Assembly: GCA_019695185.1 (NCBI GenBank)
Contig: JAIBAN010000009.1
Coordinates: forward strand, 1-64,000
Reading direction: 5' to 3'
Length of the DNA stretch: 64,000 nt
DNA from: Blastocatellia bacterium
GTDB lineage: Bacteria; Acidobacteriota; Blastocatellia; Chloracidobacteriales; Chloracidobacteriaceae
Of the stretch, positions 62,946-64,000 are shown in pieces (the first letter of the stretch is position 1; each line of letters starts with the position of its first letter). The position numbers were made by a program, and so were the translations under genes. The notes under the pieces are model-generated. The model ran no database searches and was not told the DNA's origin. It worked only from the letters and a program-made list of their open reading frames with translations.

Positions 62946-64000
62946 TTAGAGCAACTTTTTTGCAGCTTTGGGTGTTGAAACCACTCCAACCACTCCTGTG
63001 GCCCATTCTCTGACCGCCTGCCCGACCCTTTTGACCCAATCGGACATTTTGGCCCGCACACCTTTGGCCTTCCTGCCTGATTTTGGGCGGAGTGAAGTTC
63101 CTTCAAGTTCAGCCAACTGCTCAAAAAGCTTCCGTTGTTCTTTGGTCAATTTGGTGGGGGTCTGAATCTGGGCTTCAACCAGGATATCGCCCCGCCCGGC
63201 ACGCCCAATCTCCGGCATTCCGCGCCCTTTCAGGCGGATGACATCGCCGGCCTGCGTCCCTTCCGGAAAGTTGACCTTAACCTCGCCTTCCGGAGTTGCC
63301 AATGCCAGCGTTTCCCCCAAGGCAGCCTGGGCAAAACTGAGCGGCAGCCGGCACACCAGGTCTTTCCCTTTCCGGGTAAATACTGAATGCCGTTCAACTT
63401 CGATGACCACATGAAGGTCTCCGGAACGGCCTCCGGGAATCGTTCCCCCGGCTCCGGTCATGCGGAGCACGTTGCCTGTTTCGACACCGGCAGGCACAGC
63501 AACCGTGATTTCCTTGTGGGAATGAACCATCCCTTCCCCGTGACAGGTGCCACAAGGATGTGTAATCACCTGCCCCTCGCCGCCACAACGCACACAGGTT
63601 GTGCTCATGGCAAAAAACCCTTGCTGAATACGGATTTCCCCCAACCCTTTGCAGGTTGGGCAAACCGCCGGATGGGTTCCAGGACGAGCCCCGTCTCCCT
63701 GGCAGGTCGTACATACTTCCGGGCGCTGATAGGCAACCTTCACCTGTTTACCCGCAAAAGCATCCTCCAACGTCATGCGGACTTTGGTTTGCACATCCTC
63801 ACCACGTTGTGGTCGGGATTGCCCTCTGGCCGTATTTCCAAAAAAATCCTCGAAAATATCCCCAAACGGAAATCCTTCAAAACCAGACCTGAAACCGCTT
63901 CCACCAGCCGCTGCATTTGCCGAAACCCCGCCATGTCCATAGCGGTCATAGGCAGCCCGGCGTTCGTTGTCGGAAAGAACTCCATACGCCTCGGCGGCCT
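62946..64000 (-). CDS. dnaJ: Chaperone protein DnaJ, partial (N-terminus beyond the window)
   Basis: The frame runs unbroken off the right edge, so the first part of the J domain is missing. The visible part starts with the end of the J domain (AEAYGVLSDNERRAAYDRYG), then a Gly/Phe-rich region (SGFRSGFEGFPFGDIFEDFF). The zinc domain has four CxxCxGxG repeats (CTTCQGDG, CPTCKGLG, CVRCGGEG, CGTCHGEG), and two beta-rich substrate domains follow. It would act with DnaK. The tail after about residue 330 is longer and more basic than in E. coli DnaJ. Confidence 0.93.
   Translation of the reverse strand, partial: AAEAYGVLSDNERRAAYDRYGHGGVSANAAAGGSGFRSGFEGFPFGDIFEDFFGNTARGQSRPQRGEDVQTKVRMTLEDAFAGKQVKVAYQRPEVCTTCQGDGARPGTHPAVCPTCKGLGEIRIQQGFFAMSTTCVRCGGEGQVITHPCGTCHGEGMVHSHKEITVAVPAGVETGNVLRMTGAGGTIPGGRSGDLHVVIEVERHSVFTRKGKDLVCRLPLSFAQAALGETLALATPEGEVKVNFPEGTQAGDVIRLKGRGMPEIGRAGRGDILVEAQIQTPTKLTKEQRKLFEQLAELEGTSLRPKSGRKAKGVRAKMSDWVKRVGQAVREWATGVVGVVSTPKAAKKLL

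Overview
The window is one 64 kb stretch of moderate-G+C chromosomal DNA from a Gram-negative bacterium. LpxC, a complete pilMNOPQ set with an outer-membrane secretin, a TgpA-like transglutaminase, ECF sigma/anti-sigma genes, beta-propeller sensor proteins, DUF3303 and very repeat-rich gene junctions together suggest the Acidobacteriota (perhaps class Blastocatellia). That assignment is inference, because no rRNA is present.

Layout. 0.1-5.7 kb: a hybrid beta-propeller histidine kinase overlapping a receiver-Ser/Thr kinase fusion. 5.8-12.6 kb: ispD, a PIN/TRAM protein, an ABC permease, a CBS-tailed site-2 protease, a DUF2490 remnant, an FtsB-like protein and a phosphohexomutase. 12.9-15.5 kb: a SpeD homologue lacking its pyruvoyl serine, a zinc-ribbon/PilZ protein and a DAO-family oxidoreductase. 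15.7-17.6 kb: an ApaLI-like restriction-modification pair. 17.6-22.4 kb: dxr, a Nudix protein, thiE, thiD, an AlkD-like protein and two tandem paralogous small proteins. 22.6-29.5 kb: a DUF4149 protein, a GAF/degenerate-GGDEF/HD-GYP protein, an AI-2E-family permease, a CDP-alcohol phosphatidyltransferase, a metallophosphoesterase and DUF3303. 29.6-38.2 kb: TgpA-like transglutaminase and the leftward pilM-N-O-P-Q-roadblock operon. 38.8-46.3 kb: an anchored protein of unknown function, cinA, an E1-like ThiF enzyme, a membrane zinc-knuckle protein, a ubiquitin-like protein ending in Gly-Gly plus a tail, tRNA-Gly and rpsA. 46.5-50.9 kb: a secreted protein, a ferredoxin-like protein, and sigma/anti-sigma/HtrA-like genes. 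51-64 kb: lpxC, a MoxR ATPase, a CsgG-like two-gene unit, chorismate mutase, a LOG protein, an M20 peptidase, a desaturase, hslO, a membrane propeller protein and partial dnaJ.

Two things stand out. First, many gene junctions carry short tandem repeats (7-27 bp units) arranged as inverted pairs. One arm starts at the upstream stop codon and the other ends a few bases before the downstream ATG. The unit differs from site to site (CCCTGAA, CCCAAGACT, GAGAATT, AGCTGAA, palindromic 24-27-mers) while the architecture stays the same, and one pair lies in frame inside the receiver domain of the first gene. Second, an E1-like enzyme, a membrane zinc-knuckle protein and an 81-residue beta-grasp protein ending in Gly-Gly with a 21-residue tail lie together at 42.05-44.2 kb and could be a small ubiquitin-like modification or sulfur-carrier system.

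Other points are a SpeD homologue with Ala and Ser at the canonical catalytic Ser and Cys positions, an HtrA-like protein lacking the triad His and Asp, and a His-Asp to Ser/Thr kinase fusion. Family assignments rest on motifs read by eye. No database search was run.
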